Shown here piece by piece: positions 23,821 to 32,276 of a stretch of 64,000 bases of DNA. Position 1 is the first letter of the stretch. Each line of letters opens with the position of its first letter. The position numbers and the translations under genes were made by a program. Origin of the DNA: Pseudazoarcus pumilus (GTDB lineage Bacteria > Pseudomonadota > Gammaproteobacteria > Burkholderiales > Rhodocyclaceae); the NCBI RefSeq assembly GCF_002872475.1, contig NZ_CP025682.1:1364001-1428000 (forward strand), written 5' to 3'. The notes beneath the pieces are model-generated. The model saw only the letters and a program-made list of their open reading frames with translations, made no database searches and was not told the origin of the DNA.

Positions 23821-24687
23821 TCAGGAGCGCAGTACGCCCAAGTCGCGCCCCATCGTCTCGAGGACGGCGTAGGGCTCGTGGGTGGTTGCCTCGAAGCCGC
23901 TGTAGGGCTCGGGAAGTTGCTGGCGGATCTCGTCGCGCAGCTCGACGAACGCCTTTTGCAGGGCGGCACTCATGTCCGGGTCAAGACCGCTACGTACGGC
24001 CACGACTTCGTTCGGAAGCGGGTCCGATTTCCAGACGACGACGTTCGAATCCTCTCGAATGGTGCCGTTACGGATCATGGTGTTGCGGTGCGTGTCCCAG
24101 CCCGTGGCGAGATCAACCTGGCTTTCTGCGGTCGCCATCTGAGCGGCAGCTGCCGAGGCGCCCTCGGCGTACTGCCCGAAGAAGGTTTTCGGATCAATGC
24201 CCTGGGACTTCAGGTAGTGCGTTGGCACAAGCCAGCCTGAGGTCGAGCCCACATCGAGCATCTGCATCGACATGCCCTTGGCGCTTTCCGGGAAGGACGG
24301 CAGTTCCAGACCCGGTCGCGCGACGATGATGGCGTGATAGACAGGTTTGCCATCGACGAGCATGACGCAGATCGGGCGTGCATTTCCGCTGTTTCGCGCG
24401 AGCACATAGCCCCACGGCCCCATCTGCGAGAGATCAACCTGTTCATTGGACAGAGCCGTGGCGATGCCTGCCCAGTCGTTTGCGACGTTGAGTTGCAGCC
24501 GGGCACCAACGCGCTCGGCGATTTCGTTGTAGATGGGCTCCCACACGCGCAGGGTGTCGGCCTGCGTCGGTTGTTGCGGGCCCAGACCAACCTTGATTAC
24601 CGGCTTGCCGGCAGCACTGACGATGGCCGGAGCGGCGAGGGCGCCCGCAGAGGCCATGGAAACGGCGAGAAACTTCCTTCTGTTCAT
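23821..24687 (-). CDS. phnD: phosphonate-type periplasmic binding protein (PhnD-like)
   Basis: 288 residues from ATG 24687, with GGAG at correct spacing. A twin-arginine-like leader (MNRRKFLAVSMASAGALAAPAIVSAA) is followed by the PhnD/PtxB/SsuA-like fold (KPVIKVGLGPQQPTQADTLRVWEPI, LVDGKPVYHAIIVAR, DVGSTSGWLVPTHYL). It captures the substrate for PhnC/PhnE. Phosphonate, phosphite and organophosphate binders share this family, so the ligand is not fixed; the nearby phosphodiesterase argues against simple phosphite, and no phosphite dehydrogenase or C-P lyase gene is present. Confidence 0.83.
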   Translation of the reverse strand: MNRRKFLAVSMASAGALAAPAIVSAAGKPVIKVGLGPQQPTQADTLRVWEPIYNEIAERVGARLQLNVANDWAGIATALSNEQVDLSQMGPWGYVLARNSGNARPICVMLVDGKPVYHAIIVARPGLELPSFPESAKGMSMQMLDVGSTSGWLVPTHYLKSQGIDPKTFFGQYAEGASAAAAQMATAESQVDLATGWDTHRNTMIRNGTIREDSNVVVWKSDPLPNEVVAVRSGLDPDMSAALQKAFVELRDEIRQQLPEPYSGFEATTHEPYAVLETMGRDLGVLRS

Positions 24688-24850
24688 GATCTGCAACTCC
24701 TTCATAGAGCGGTGATGTGGGTCGGGTACAAGCTTGCCCGGTGGGCAGTTCCCGTGTCCCTGTTGGAGGACGCGCTCAGAGTAGGGGGTGTGAGTTGCAG
24801 CAAAGTTAATGTACAAACCGAAAGAACGGATAGACATATAGGCCAGATAA

Positions 24851-25747
24851 ATGAAGGACGCGTACTTGGCTGAACTGAAGGCTTTCGATGCTGCAGCTAC
24901 TCACGGCAGCATGTCTGCAGCTGCGCGCAAACTCGGGCTGCAGCAGCCAACGATTTCTCTGCATATCCGGCAGCTTGAGCAGCGTTTTGGGGTGGAGCTC
25001 TTCTTCCGGCGCGGACGCCGTGTGGAGCTCACGCCATTTGGCGCGTCACTCCGAGAGATCACGCGACGCATATTCCGGGCAGAAGAAGAGGCGATGGACT
25101 TGCTGCTGTCGGCCCAAAACCTCTATCACGGCCATCTGAAGCTGTGTGCGGTCGGTCCGTACAACGTCACCCCTATGATCAAGGCGTTCAGCAAGCGTTG
25201 GCCAAGGGTGCGCATCTCCGTGGAGTTGGGCGACTCACGTGAGGTGATCGAAAGTGTTTTGGATTACCGCTGTGACGTCGGGGTGGTGGTCCATCGCGTT
25301 AATGACCCTCGTATTCATAGTCTTGGGTTTCGCCGACAGGATTTGATCGTGTTCGCGCCTGCAAACCATCCCTTGGCTGGTCGACAAGGGCTGTCACCTT
25401 CTGATCTCGAAGGCCAAGACTTCGTGTTTAGAGAGGTGGGTTCGACGACTCGGAAGGCGTTTGAAGAGTTCCTCGAGCGCAACGATGTGCGCGTGCGCTG
25501 CGCGCTTGAGATGGGGAGTCGTGAAGCTGTGAGAGAGGCTGTTGCGCAAGAGTTGGGCTTAGGCGTCGTCTCGGATGCGGCTTACGTTGCAGATGCGCGT
25601 CTGGTCCAGCTTGAGATCGATACGCAAGGTCTTTCCACTCATGCTCACGTAATCTGCCTAGAGGAGCGCGTCACCGCGCCGCTGGTGCACGAGTTCCTTC
25701 AGGTCAGTGAGGAGTTGCGTGCATGCCGGGAGGATAAGGCCGCCTGA
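24851..25747 (+). CDS. LysR-type regulator of the phn-like operon
   Basis: 298 residues. N-terminal winged helix (AELKAFDAAATHGSMSAAARKLGLQQPTISLHIRQLEQRFGVELFFRRGRRVELT) followed by a co-inducer-binding domain from about residue 90. Divergent from phnD with a 163-base intergenic region that should hold its binding sites. It is the expected activator or repressor of the uptake operon; LysR regulators also control ptx phosphite loci. Nothing in the sequence fixes the inducer. Confidence 0.85.
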   Translation: MKDAYLAELKAFDAAATHGSMSAAARKLGLQQPTISLHIRQLEQRFGVELFFRRGRRVELTPFGASLREITRRIFRAEEEAMDLLLSAQNLYHGHLKLCAVGPYNVTPMIKAFSKRWPRVRISVELGDSREVIESVLDYRCDVGVVVHRVNDPRIHSLGFRRQDLIVFAPANHPLAGRQGLSPSDLEGQDFVFREVGSTTRKAFEEFLERNDVRVRCALEMGSREAVREAVAQELGLGVVSDAAYVADARLVQLEIDTQGLSTHAHVICLEERVTAPLVHEFLQVSEELRACREDKAA

Positions 25748-25786
25748 CGCTTCGGGGCTCTGCTCAACGAGCCTGCGCTACCTTGT

Positions 25787-25852
25787 TGGGGTGAAGCTGC
25801 GCCCCTCGCTCTGGTAGCCGATGATCTGCCCTTCGGTGAAACGCTTATTCAT
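25787..25852 (-). pseudogene. remnant of an IS3-family OrfA start
   Basis: ATG 25852, with a good GGAG-type site upstream, reads MNKRFTEGQIIGYQSEG, the usual beginning of IS3-type OrfA (MNKRFTEEQIIG). It then goes straight into a stop, so only about 17 codons remain. The rest of the insertion sequence is gone. It marks a junction between the phn-like block and the metal-resistance block. Confidence 0.6.
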
Positions 25853-25937
25853 GTTCAATCTCCTCAGGGGCGATTGGACTCCAAGCCGACGTGCTATTCA
25901 AATGTGGGGAGACGTCGCGCCTCGGAGGCTGCAGTAT

Positions 25938-26978
25938 TCAGTGGCGGTGCCGGTGGTGCAGATCGGGAAAGTGCGGGTGCTTGTGCGTGACCGCCGTATG
26001 AGTGTGGCGATGGACGTGCGGTTCTTCGGTGGCGATTCCCGAATGCTCGTGGTGGTGATGTTCGTCGTGCCAGTGCAAGTGGCTGTGTTCGAGCGGCTCG
26101 TGGTGGTGTTCGTGGTCGTGCCGCTCGCTCAGGTGCAGCCACAGTCCGACGCCCATCAGTAGCGCGGCGGGCCACAGCAGCGGCGGCGCTTCGCCGCCGG
26201 GCAGTGCCAGCGCGACGGCGACGCCGACGAAGGGCGCGAGCGAGAAATAGGCGCCGGTGCGCGCCGCGCCGATTTCGCGCAGTGCGAGCACGAACAGCGC
26301 CAGACTGATGCCGTAGCCGACCAGGCCGATGGCGAGGGTGCTCAAGGCGCTGCCCGCGGCCGGCCACGAGGCACCCAGCATCCAGGCGATGACGAGGTTG
26401 ATGGCGCCCGCCGTCAGGCCCTTGATGGTGGCGATGAATACCGCGTCACCGCCCGAGATGCGGCGTGTCAGATTGTTGTCGATGGCCCAGCACGCGCAGG
26501 CCACGGCAATCCACAGGGCGCCGCCGGTGCTGCCACCAGTTTCGGCTTGTTGCGAGGGCCACGCCAGCAGCATGCCGCCGGCCACGATGGCCAGCATGCC
26601 GATGACGAGGTGCCGGTCGCAATGTTCGCGAAATATGATCCAGGCGATCAGCGCAGTCAGCACGCCCTCCAGGTTGAGGAGCAGTGAGGCCGAGGCGGCA
26701 TCCGTGCGGGCCAGGCCGATGAGCAGCGCCACCGGCCCCAGCACGCCGCCGAACAGTACGGCGGCGGTGAGCCAGCGCCATTCGCAGGCCACCAGGCCGG
26801 AAGCGGCCCAGCCGCGGTCGCGCAGCAGCCGGAAAGCGCTCAGGCCAAGCCCGCTGCCGAGGTACAGCAAGCCAGCCAGCAACACCGGATGGGCGCTGGC
26901 GACGACGAGCTTGGCGAACGGAGTGCTCGCACCGAACAGCACGGCTGCCGCCAGTGCGAGCACGATTCCGCGGTGCAT
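25938..26978 (-). CDS. EamA/DMT-family transporter with long histidine-rich tail (probable metal exporter)
   Basis: 346 residues. Ten predicted membrane spans in two EamA repeats (MHRGIVLALAAAVLFGASTPFAKLVVASA at the start; a second repeat from about residue 150). The last about 70 residues form a cytoplasmic or periplasmic tail with more than 20 histidines (for example HDHEHHHEPLEHSHLHWHDE), which should bind Zn, Ni or Co. Ends the minus-strand czc-type operon. Substrate inferred from the tail and context, not from family. The His tail is too long for chance in a GC-rich genome. Confidence 0.75.
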   Translation of the reverse strand: MHRGIVLALAAAVLFGASTPFAKLVVASAHPVLLAGLLYLGSGLGLSAFRLLRDRGWAASGLVACEWRWLTAAVLFGGVLGPVALLIGLARTDAASASLLLNLEGVLTALIAWIIFREHCDRHLVIGMLAIVAGGMLLAWPSQQAETGGSTGGALWIAVACACWAIDNNLTRRISGGDAVFIATIKGLTAGAINLVIAWMLGASWPAAGSALSTLAIGLVGYGISLALFVLALREIGAARTGAYFSLAPFVGVAVALALPGGEAPPLLWPAALLMGVGLWLHLSERHDHEHHHEPLEHSHLHWHDEHHHHEHSGIATEEPHVHRHTHTAVTHKHPHFPDLHHRHRH

Positions 26979-27014
26979 GGCGACCTCCGCTGAACGGCGA
27001 TGCGCCGGCCGGGC

Positions 27015-27431
27015 TTACGGCATGGCGAATCGCACTGCCATGGTACGCCCGCCGAGCGTCACCCGCGCCACCACGCGCGCGCCGGCAGGCAACTGCGCCG
27101 TGCCGGCGAAATGCTCTCCGGCAGGCGCGAGCTCGATGTCCTGCTTGCCGTCCTTGGATACGACTGTCAGTTTGGCGCTGCCGCCGTCGGTGTTGACCGG
27201 CTCGCCGTGATCGCGCACGAACAACCGCAGGCCGTCTTGGCTGACCAGCTCGAAGTCGAGGTCGTTGGCTTCGCTGACGATGCCGCCGTGCTTCGGCGCA
27301 TGGTCATGGGCGCCTTCTTCAGCGTGGCTGTGACCATGGCCGTCGCCATGTGCGTGACCGTGGCTCTTGTCGGCCAGTGCGGGCGTGGCGGCGAGCAGGC
27401 AGGACAGCAGGATCAGGGTGCGAGCGTTCAT
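27015..27431 (-). CDS. His-rich periplasmic protein of the czc-type operon
   Basis: 138 residues from ATG 27431 with AGGAG upstream. Signal peptide MNARTLILLSCLLAATPALA, then a histidine/glycine-rich stretch (DKSHGHAHGDGHGHSHAEEGAHDHAPKHGG) and a beta-rich domain (residues about 60-138). Probably a periplasmic metal chaperone or buffer for the RND pump. Sits between czcA and the His-rich exporter, with about 40 bases on either side. Confidence 0.65.
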   Translation of the reverse strand: MNARTLILLSCLLAATPALADKSHGHAHGDGHGHSHAEEGAHDHAPKHGGIVSEANDLDFELVSQDGLRLFVRDHGEPVNTDGGSAKLTVVSKDGKQDIELAPAGEHFAGTAQLPAGARVVARVTLGGRTMAVRFAMP

Positions 27432-27472
27432 GTGTGGGCTCCTTGGTTGCAGGGGGTTGTGAAACGGGGTCA

Positions 27473-30400
27473 TCAGAATGCCTCCTTCTCGTTCTGGTTC
27501 ATCAGGCGCTCGGTATCGCGCCGGCCGAACAGCCAGAACAGGGCGGGGGTCAGGAAGGTGTCGAGCAGGGTCGAGCTGATCAGGCCGGAGAAGATCACCA
27601 CCGCCACCGGATGCAGAATCTCGGTGCCGGGGCGCTCGGCCTCGAACAGCAGCGGGGCGAGCGCGAAGGCGGTGACCAGTGCGGTCATCAACACCGGGCT
27701 GAGACGTTCGAGCGAGCCGCGCAGGATCATCGCGTGGTCGAAGTTCTCGTTCTCCGAGCGCATCAGGTTGATGTAGTGGCTGACCTTGAGGATGCCGTTG
27801 CGCACCGAGATGCCGGCCAGGGTGATGAAGCCGATCAGCGCTGCGATGGACAGCGGTTGGCCCGACAGCCACAGGCCGATCACCGCGCCGACCAGCGCCA
27901 GCGGGATGTTGGCCATGATCAGCGCAGCCAGCCGGTATGAGCGGTAGCGCGAGAACAGCACCACGAACATCAATGCGGCCGACACCAGGGCCAGCATGCC
28001 GACCAGCCGCGCGGCCTGTTCCTGCGCCTCGAACTGGCCACCCAGGGTGATGAAGTAGCCCTCCGGCAGGCGGTGCTCGGCGACCCGTGCGCGGATGTCC
28101 TCGACTACCTCGGACAGGGCGCGCTCCTGCACGTTGGCCGACAGCACGATGCGGCGGCGTCCGTCGTCGCGGCTGATCTGGTTGGGGCCGTCGCCGTCCT
28201 CGATGGTGGCCAGCCGCGACAGCGGCACGAAGCCGCTGGGCGTGTCGATCAGCATGCGCGACAGCCCCTCGACCGTGCGCGCGGTGTCAGGCAGGCGCAC
28301 CACCAGGTCGAAGCGGCGCGAACCCTCGACGATCTGCGCCAGCTCCTCGCCCTCGACCATGGCCTGCAGCAGGCTCAACACGCGTGAGGTCGGCACGCCG
28401 TACGCCGCGGCCGCTGCGTAGTCGATGCGCACCTTGATCTGCGGCGCGAGTACCTGCTTCTCGACCTCCAGATCGGCCAGGCCGGGAATGTCGGCGAGCC
28501 TCGCGCGCAGCGCCTCCGCCTGGCTGCGCAGCACGTCCAGATCCTCGCCGAAGAGCTTGATCGCGATCTGCGAGCGCACGCCCGACATCATGTGGTCGAT
28601 GCGGTGCGAGATCGGCTGCCCGATGGCCACGGCGGCCGGCAGATTGACCAGCCGTGATCGGATGTCGGCCCGAATCTCGTCCATGCTGCGGGTCAGCTCA
28701 GAGGCCGGGATCAGCCCGATGTCGAGTTCGCTGACATGCACGCCCTCGGCGTGTTCGTCGAGTTCCGCCCGGCCACTGCGACGTCCGACGTGGGTGACTT
28801 CCGGCACCTCACGTACCAGCCGCTCGGCCTCGCTCGCCAGTGCAGAGGATTCGGCCAGCGTCACGCCCGGATTGAGGCGCAGGCCGACGAGCAGCGTGCC
28901 CTCGTTGAACGGCGGCAGAAAGGTGGTTGGAAAGGTCGGCACCGCCGCCGCGGCGAGCAGCACGGCCACGGCACCGGCGGCGACGGCCGGGCGTGGGCGT
29001 TCCAGCACGCGTGCCAGCGCGCGGCCGTAGCCGCGCTTGATCCACGCCAGCAGCCGCGTGTCGCCATGCTCGAGCGACTTCATACCGGGCAGCAGGTAGA
29101 AGGCCAGCACCGGCGTGAGCGTGACCGACACGATCAGCGAAGCCAGCGTGGACACGATGAAGGCCACACCCAGCGGCACGAACAGCCGCCCTTCGATGCC
29201 CGGCAACACGAACAGCGGCAGGAACACCAGCACGATGATCATCGTCGCGTAGACGATGCCCGAGCGCACTTCCAGCGAGGCGTTGCGCACGATGGACAGC
29301 AGCGGCAGCGCGATGCCCGGATGTGCGGCACGGGCGGTCTTGAGGCGGCGGATGATGTTCTCCACATCCACCACCGCGTCGTCCACCAGGCCGCCGATGG
29401 CAATCGCCAGCCCACCCAGCGTCATGGTGTTGATCGACATGCCGAAGTAGTCGAACACCATCGCGGTGATCAGGATCGACACGGGAATCGCGGTCAGGGC
29501 GATCAGCGTGGGGCGCAGCGTGCCGAGGAACAGCGCGAGGATGGCCGCGACGAACACCGAGGCGGCGATCAGCTTGCCCGTAAGCGTATCGATGGAGGCC
29601 TCGATGAAGCTTGCCTGGCGGAAGGTCACGCGCGGTTCTGCCATGCCCTCGGGCAGCGAGGACTTCATCTCGTCGAGCGCCGTCTCGATGGCGCGGGTCA
29701 CCGCGATGGTGTCGGCCGTGGGCTGCTTCTGCACGCCAAGGATTACCGCCGGCTGGCCTTCGAAGCCGGCGTCACCGCGCTTGACCTTGGGCGCGAAGGT
29801 GACCTCGGCGATCTGCTTGAGCAGCACCGGCTGGTCATTGCGCACGGTCAGTGCGAGCTGGCGCAGATCCTCCAGCACCGAAGTTCGGCCCAGATGCCGG
29901 ATCAGGTACTCGCGCCCGTTCAGTTCCAGGAAACCGCCCGAGGTATTTGCCGCGAAGCCCTGCAGCGCGTTGGCCAGATCCTCCTGGGTGATGCCCAGAT
30001 CACGCATGCGCGCGGTGTCGGGCTGCACCTGGAACTGGCGTACCTCGCCGCCAATGGGAATAACCTGGGCCACGCCCGGAACCGACATCAGCCGCAGGCG
30101 CAGCACCCAGTCGGCGTACTCGCGCACATCCATCGGCGAGATGCGCTGCGGATCGATGGGAATCGCGATCTGCATGATCTCGCCCATGATCGAACTGATC
30201 GGCCCCATGTGCGCGACGATGCCCGGCGGCAGGGCCTGCTCCATGGAGCCGAGCCGTTCGGACACCATTTGGCGGGCGCGGTAGATTTCGGTGTCCCAGT
30301 CGAAGGTGACGTAGATGAACGACAGGCCCGCGCTGGACACAGAACGCACCGATTCCACGCCGGGCAGGCCGTTCATGGCCGTCTCCAGCGGAAAGGTGAT

Positions 30401-30592
30401 GAGCTGTTCGACCTCCTCGGCGGCCATGCCGCCGGCTTCGGTCATCAGCGTGACGGTGGGCTTGTTCAGATCGGGGAAGACGTCCACCGGCGTCTGCGAC
30501 AGCGTCAGCGCCCCCCAGGCCATCGCCGCCAGACTGGCGACGATGACCACCAGCCGGTTGGCGAGGCTGGCATCGAGTAACCACTTGAACAT
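27473..30592 (-). CDS. czcA: heavy-metal efflux RND pump (CzcA/HME type)
   Basis: 1039-residue inner-membrane proton-driven pump. N-terminal transmembrane helix (LANRLVVIVASLAAMAWGALTL), a long periplasmic porter loop, and after residue 330 a bundle of helices. TM4 carries the HME proton-relay motif GGLVDDAVVDVENI. A second periplasmic loop and TM7-12 follow (FITLAGISVRNGILKVSHYINLM). With CzcB and CzcC it spans the envelope and exports divalent cations such as Zn, Co, Cd or Ni; the VDDAVVDVEN variant belongs to a divalent-cation group, but the exact metal is not readable. Frame intact and full-length. Confidence 0.9.
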   Translation of the reverse strand: MFKWLLDASLANRLVVIVASLAAMAWGALTLSQTPVDVFPDLNKPTVTLMTEAGGMAAEEVEQLITFPLETAMNGLPGVESVRSVSSAGLSFIYVTFDWDTEIYRARQMVSERLGSMEQALPPGIVAHMGPISSIMGEIMQIAIPIDPQRISPMDVREYADWVLRLRLMSVPGVAQVIPIGGEVRQFQVQPDTARMRDLGITQEDLANALQGFAANTSGGFLELNGREYLIRHLGRTSVLEDLRQLALTVRNDQPVLLKQIAEVTFAPKVKRGDAGFEGQPAVILGVQKQPTADTIAVTRAIETALDEMKSSLPEGMAEPRVTFRQASFIEASIDTLTGKLIAASVFVAAILALFLGTLRPTLIALTAIPVSILITAMVFDYFGMSINTMTLGGLAIAIGGLVDDAVVDVENIIRRLKTARAAHPGIALPLLSIVRNASLEVRSGIVYATMIIVLVFLPLFVLPGIEGRLFVPLGVAFIVSTLASLIVSVTLTPVLAFYLLPGMKSLEHGDTRLLAWIKRGYGRALARVLERPRPAVAAGAVAVLLAAAAVPTFPTTFLPPFNEGTLLVGLRLNPGVTLAESSALASEAERLVREVPEVTHVGRRSGRAELDEHAEGVHVSELDIGLIPASELTRSMDEIRADIRSRLVNLPAAVAIGQPISHRIDHMMSGVRSQIAIKLFGEDLDVLRSQAEALRARLADIPGLADLEVEKQVLAPQIKVRIDYAAAAAYGVPTSRVLSLLQAMVEGEELAQIVEGSRRFDLVVRLPDTARTVEGLSRMLIDTPSGFVPLSRLATIEDGDGPNQISRDDGRRRIVLSANVQERALSEVVEDIRARVAEHRLPEGYFITLGGQFEAQEQAARLVGMLALVSAALMFVVLFSRYRSYRLAALIMANIPLALVGAVIGLWLSGQPLSIAALIGFITLAGISVRNGILKVSHYINLMRSENENFDHAMILRGSLERLSPVLMTALVTAFALAPLLFEAERPGTEILHPVAVVIFSGLISSTLLDTFLTPALFWLFGRRDTERLMNQNEKEAF

Positions 30593-30604
30593 GTGCGCCT
30601 CCCC

Positions 30605-31714
30605 TCAGCGGATCTGGTTGACGAGGGCGGCGGCGCGCACCACCACGCGGTCGCCGTCGGTCAGCCCGGACGTCACCGCGACATGGCCGCCGTCGAGCGG
30701 CTCGCTCAGCACCACGCGCGGCTCGAAGTGCTCGGGCGCGGTCTTGACCCACACGATGGTCTGATTCGAGGGGTTCTTCATCAGCGCCGCGGCCGGCACG
30801 CGATGCCCGTCAACTGTGTCGGCCAGTTGCACCTGCACGCGCACGGTTTGCCCCAGCGCCAGCCCGTCCAGCGCCTCGCCGGTCGCAGCGAAGCGGATCG
30901 GCAGTGCCTGATCGCGCAGCGCGCTGGCCGTTCCGACGTGACGCAGTGCCAGCACGCGTCCGCCGACCGCGAGGCTGCCGCCAGTGATGCGCGTGACGCG
31001 CTCGGGTTCATAAGCCAGCGCCTCGATGCGCAACCGCGTCGGGTCGACAATCTCGAACAGCGTCTCGCGCGCATCGACCACCTGACCGGCCACCGCGCGC
31101 GCCTCGGCGATCACGCCATCGACCGGCGCAGTAAGCGCCTCGCGCCCCTGCAGGCCGTCGCGCGTGGCGCGGATGCGTGTGTCCAGGCTCGCCAACGTCG
31201 CGGCGGCCTCGTCGATGTCCTTGCGCGGCACGCTGTCGGCCAGCTCGCGCAGGCGCTTCAGGCGGGCGCCGACGATGTCGCGCTCGGCGCGCAGTTCGGC
31301 CAGTTGCGCCTGCTGTCCGGCGCGTTCGATGGCGCCGGCCGCAGGCACCACCCAGGCCAGCACTTCGCCGCGTCGCACCGGCCGCCCCGGCTCCGGCAGG
31401 CCGTCCGGTCCGGCCTCGACGCGGCCGCCCTGCACGGGCTGAACCAGACCCCCGGCATTGGGGTCCATTACCACACGGCCGTTCAGCTCCAGCGTGCGCG
31501 GCAGGGCTGCGCGCTCGACCGGCAGGGTGCGCACGCCGAGCTGGCGCTGCGCCGGCTTGGGCAGGAAGACGCTGCCGTCGGGTGCGCGGCGCGGGCCGTC
31601 GCTGGTCACCGGAGTGGCCTCCTCGCCGTGGTCATGACCGGGGCCGCTCCATGCGGCGGGCATGGCCGTGCTCAGCGCAGCGAGCAGGCATAGTTGCAAG
31701 ATGCGGGTCTTCAT
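30605..31714 (-). CDS. czcB: RND periplasmic adaptor (CzcB-like)
   Basis: 369 residues. Signal peptide, then a His/Asp-rich leader (GPGHDHGEEATPVTSDGP) as in metal-pump adaptors. A barrel-sandwich/lipoyl core (LELNGRVVMDPNAGGLVQPVQGGRVEA), a coiled-coil hairpin (QQAQLAELRAERDIVGARLKRLRELADSV), a beta-barrel and a membrane-proximal domain follow. Links CzcA to CzcC. Overlaps the preceding gene by 4 bases (ATGA). Confidence 0.88.
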   Translation of the reverse strand: MKTRILQLCLLAALSTAMPAAWSGPGHDHGEEATPVTSDGPRRAPDGSVFLPKPAQRQLGVRTLPVERAALPRTLELNGRVVMDPNAGGLVQPVQGGRVEAGPDGLPEPGRPVRRGEVLAWVVPAAGAIERAGQQAQLAELRAERDIVGARLKRLRELADSVPRKDIDEAAATLASLDTRIRATRDGLQGREALTAPVDGVIAEARAVAGQVVDARETLFEIVDPTRLRIEALAYEPERVTRITGGSLAVGGRVLALRHVGTASALRDQALPIRFAATGEALDGLALGQTVRVQVQLADTVDGHRVPAAALMKNPSNQTIVWVKTAPEHFEPRVVLSEPLDGGHVAVTSGLTDGDRVVVRAAALVNQIR

Positions 31715-32253
31715 GCGCGCACCTCCCGCCCGCGGCCATCACGCAGCAGCGCGGCCAGCAGCGCCAGCAGTGCGCCGCCGGCGATGGCCCACGGCAGCCA
31801 CTGTTCGGCATGGTCGTGTTCATCCGTAGCGGCTTCGTCGGCGTGATGCACGTCCAGCGTACCAACCAGCACGTCGGCTGCATCGGCCGTGATCACGGTG
31901 GCGACCACGGCATATTCGCCCTCAGCCGGTTCGGCAGGCAGGTGCACGCCGAAGGTGCCGGGCGCGACCGGCTCGACCGTCAGCGTGTCGGGGCCGAGCT
32001 CGAATTCGAGTTCGGCGTTCTCGACTGGCGCGTTGCTGTCGGCATGGTCGAGATAGAGGGTGAGCAGATCGCCGTCGAGCACGCCGACCAGTTCGAACAG
32101 CTCACTGGTGGCGGCGAAACGTGGTGCGGCGGGGCCAGTGGCCTGCGGTGCGGCCTCCTCGCCATGATCGTGGCCGGGGCCGGACAGGGCCGCCGGGGCA
32201 TGCAGGCACAGGGCGAGCGCCACCATGCCGAGAGTAATGCGGTGTGTGGACAT
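31711..32253 (-). CDS. periplasmic metal-binding accessory with C-terminal membrane anchor
   Basis: 180 residues from ATG 32253 with GAGGAA upstream. Signal peptide (TLGMVALALCLHAPAAL), a His/Asp-rich segment (SGPGHDHGEEAAPQ) that matches the leader of CzcB, a beta-sandwich-like middle (about 40-140), a second His patch (HHADEAATDEHDHAEQ) and a C-terminal transmembrane helix. Probably delivers metal to the adaptor/pump. Coupled to czcB (ATGA). No named family recalled. Confidence 0.65.
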   Translation of the reverse strand: MSTHRITLGMVALALCLHAPAALSGPGHDHGEEAAPQATGPAAPRFAATSELFELVGVLDGDLLTLYLDHADSNAPVENAELEFELGPDTLTVEPVAPGTFGVHLPAEPAEGEYAVVATVITADAADVLVGTLDVHHADEAATDEHDHAEQWLPWAIAGGALLALLAALLRDGRGREVRA

Positions 32254-32276
32254 CGGGATTCCTCGTGGGGTGCGCG

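Noticed and set aside
28736-30580. 614-residue plus-strand frame inside czcA
   Set aside because: Antisense shadow in GC-rich DNA; composition is H/R/G/D-rich low complexity, and the opposite frame is a clear RND pump.
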